DNA of 33,387 bases from NCBI GenBank assembly GCA_002717505.1, contig PBEB01000028.1, positions 1-33,387 of the forward strand, read 5' to 3'. Shown piece by piece: positions 31,859 to 33,387 of this stretch (position 1 is the first letter of the stretch; every line of letters begins with the position of its first letter). This DNA comes from Leptospiraceae bacterium. GTDB lineage: Bacteria > Spirochaetota > Leptospiria > Leptospirales > Leptonemataceae. The notes under the pieces were generated by a model. The model was not told where the DNA came from. It worked only from the letters and a program-made list of their open reading frames with translations, and did no database searches. Both the position numbers and the translations under genes were made by a program.

Positions 31859-32455
31859 CTAGTAGCTGACAGAGACTAGAGCATAATTGAGGATCATGCT
31901 GAGTCCCCATACCAGAGTCGATAATCCCCATCGCCATAGACCAATTCTCCGCGCCACAGGAGAGCGGTAATACCCCTGGGAGTGAAATCGCTTAATGATC
32001 AATCCATAGTTGGAGTGCAGTAGAAAGAAAACTTCCAGAGTGCCGTTGTAGAGATTCATTAAGTAAAAGAGATTCGTAAAGCCTGACACAGCCACGGTGG
32101 TATTGCCCATATCCGGGAGGTCCTTCTGCAGGTATAATGGCAATCCGAATGAAATGATCATGATCAGTGCGAAGATCAGGATCGAAGCCAGTTCGTAAAT
32201 ATGGAACAGCCATGACTTTTTGCTTCCGATGCCCAGTCTTCCCTGACGCAGTTGACCCAGCTCTTCGGAGCTCAGGACTCGTTCCGGCAGCCAGAGTAGA
32301 CTCCAGAAATAAAATGCGAGGTGTGCCCCACCGAGCAGCACAAAGATTGTCATTTGAACAGCAGGATACATTATTATTGATCTCGTCAGGCCATATCCTG
32401 CTTCTGTGATCTCAGGAAAATGTCCGTGCTCTATGTATAAGGTAAACTTTATCAT
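31859..32455 (-). CDS. Multi-pass membrane protein of unknown function
   Basis: 198 residues with four predicted membrane helices: about 30-52 (MYPAVQMTIFVLLGGAHLAFYF), 82-108, 122-145 and 172-195. The loop between helices 1 and 2 is polar and contains ERVLSSEELGQLRQGRLG; the loop before the last helix is basic (RSPVARRIGLWRWG), placing both ends of that helix by the positive-inside rule. I recognise no family motif. It is divergent from the lipoprotein gene at 32489 with a 33-bp gap, so both promoters must overlap. Confidence 0.7.
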   Translation of the reverse strand: MIKFTLYIEHGHFPEITEAGYGLTRSIIMYPAVQMTIFVLLGGAHLAFYFWSLLWLPERVLSSEELGQLRQGRLGIGSKKSWLFHIYELASILIFALIMIISFGLPLYLQKDLPDMGNTTVAVSGFTNLFYLMNLYNGTLEVFFLLHSNYGLIIKRFHSQGYYRSPVARRIGLWRWGLSTLVWGLSMILNYALVSVSY

Positions 32456-32488
32456 TGCTAATAGTGATCAAGAAAACATTATGGGAGT

Positions 32489-33103
32489 ATGAAATACATA
32501 TTAAGCTGTGCCCTCCTGTCCGGACTCCTGCTTCAATGCGCTTCCGTGCCGGAGACGGTTTTGACCACCGCCGAAGATGAATCGATTGCTATCAGCATAG
32601 CATCTGTAGAAGACGAAGGGTATTCCATTGTCAAAGGTAACTATGAGTATAGCACTACACATCCCTCCATTCGCTATATTAATTACACCGTTGTAGTGGA
32701 GAATAAGAGCCAGTCTCCGGTAGCTATTTCTACCATGTCCTTTGTGGGTTCACCTGTGCTTGAAGCGGACATTGAAGGTGAGGATGGCCATCTTAAGCCT
32801 CTTGCAAAACATAATAATCCATGCTGCGGCTTTGCCGGCTGGTGGTTTGATCTGGCCGAGGGAACCAGAGTTGCCTTCGGTAGTGGATCCGTTGCCCACT
32901 TTCGCGAGATCCTTCCTGGAGAGAAAGTTGCGATTTCATTAATCTTCCTTGCGCCCGTGGGGCAACGGCACAAAACTCTGAAGTATCAAATGAATGCGAA
33001 ATTAGTGCAGGGACTGAAGGAGATGGAAGAGAACGACCTGTTCGCTTCTCCACAGGCCCCCTATGTTCAGGCCGATGTAGAGGTGGAAATTCCTCAGCAA
33101 TAG
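32489..33103 (+). CDS. Predicted lipoprotein of unknown function
   Basis: 204 residues; the signal peptide ends LLLQC (Cys17), a good lipobox. The mature domain looks like an all-beta fold of the Ig/FxLYD-like kind: YINYTVVVENKSQSPVAIS (about 68-86) is typical of such strands, with GEKVAISLIFLAP near 148-160. A GNPCCGF-like pair of cysteines occurs as NNPCCGFAG at about 109-117. I recognise no specific family. The start has GGGAG 6 bases upstream. It is divergent from the membrane-protein gene. Confidence 0.8.
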   Translation: MKYILSCALLSGLLLQCASVPETVLTTAEDESIAISIASVEDEGYSIVKGNYEYSTTHPSIRYINYTVVVENKSQSPVAISTMSFVGSPVLEADIEGEDGHLKPLAKHNNPCCGFAGWWFDLAEGTRVAFGSGSVAHFREILPGEKVAISLIFLAPVGQRHKTLKYQMNAKLVQGLKEMEENDLFASPQAPYVQADVEVEIPQQ

Positions 33104-33387
33104 ATGCCCCCGCTTTTCTCGGGTAGTGACAATGTTCGCTTACTCGGCCGGGGACTCAGAAATCCTGTCCTGGCCGGAATTTCAGCCAGGTTTTCCCGTT
33201 ATCGGATGGTAGCGGAAAGCATCAAGTTTAGCAGGCAACGGCCGGTAACGAGGCCTGGATGCAGAATGCTTCCTGTCTTTCAGGCAGCATTTGCCTTTCG
33301 CTTCCAACCGTTCGGAGCTATTGCCCTTACGGAAGGGAGAGAGAATCGCGGGAGGCCTGTCACAGCACTTTTCCTGAGCCGGGCTCC
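33104..33387 (+). CDS. Uncertain open frame running off the window end
   Basis: The ATG at 33104 directly follows the TAG of the lipoprotein gene, and the frame then stays open for 94 codons to the window end. Its product is Arg-rich with no motif that I recognise, and no ribosome-binding site is obvious. The minus strand also has a long open frame here, so this may be chance in a stop-poor stretch. Confidence 0.25.
   Translation, partial: MPPLFSGSDNVRLLGRGLRNPVLAGISARFSRYRMVAESIKFSRQRPVTRPGCRMLPVFQAAFAFRFQPFGAIALTEGRENRGRPVTALFLSRA

Noticed and set aside
33104-33387. A strong call of a new gene at the right edge
   Set aside because: Listed only at low confidence: no ribosome-binding site or motif is visible, the minus strand is also largely open, and the end is cut off.

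Overview
The window looks like part of a Leptospirales-type spirochaete chromosome of moderate GC, more like the Leptonema/Turneriella side than low-GC Leptospira. This is inference from gene content: many short lipoproteins with loose spirochaetal lipoboxes (LVQC, FVSC, LVNC, LLQC, LGSC), a tandem pair of small heat-shock proteins, large PAS-rich signalling proteins, and several proteins I can only describe as lineage-specific. No rRNA, tRNA, CRISPR array, insertion sequence or phage gene was seen. The genes are packed tightly and often overlap by ATGA or abut.

Layout. 1-4.2 kb: the lysine-rich end of an upstream gene, encoded by a 12-bp tandem repeat, overlaps by ATGA a TfoX-N-domain protein that also has a lysine-rich tail. 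Then come, on the minus strand, hypoxanthine phosphoribosyltransferase and a RapA-like SNF2 ATPase. 4.3-7.4 kb: plus-strand TPR lipoprotein, SRAP (YedK/HMCES) abasic-site DNA-protein crosslinker and a family 9 glycosyltransferase. 7.5-8.5 kb: a minus-strand operon of two Hsp20 proteins with a strong intrinsic terminator and, upstream, an almost perfect sigma-54 (-24/-12) promoter with a repeat that could bind an enhancer-binding protein. 8.5-14.6 kb: a zinc/manganese-type ABC transporter whose binding-protein and ATPase genes (znuA, znuC) are separated from the permease gene (znuB) by about 3.4 kb holding three minus-strand genes (a lipoprotein, a GH13 glucosidase and msrB). A small gene between znuA and znuC appears broken.

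14.6-18.9 kb: a minus-strand pair, a four-PAS GGDEF-EAL protein and an Fe-S-type RNA uracil-C5 methyltransferase. 19.0-23.3 kb: a membrane-anchored low-complexity 723-residue protein, a GltS-family transporter that overlaps it by ATGA, and a divergent UbiE-type methyltransferase. 23.5-25.8 kb: three envelope genes in which the first protein carries two domains and the next two genes carry one related domain each, a tandem duplication with fission or fusion. 25.9-33.4 kb: a small lipoprotein, a hybrid histidine kinase, a YidB-type protein, an MBL-fold hydrolase, a small exported protein, a membrane protein, another lipoprotein, and an uncertain open frame running off the end.

The observations I would check first are the sigma-54 control of the hsp20 pair, the DUF4349 two-domain/one-domain gene triad, and the duplicated helical module at both ends of the 723-residue protein. 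I did not find a clearly new defence or mobile system.
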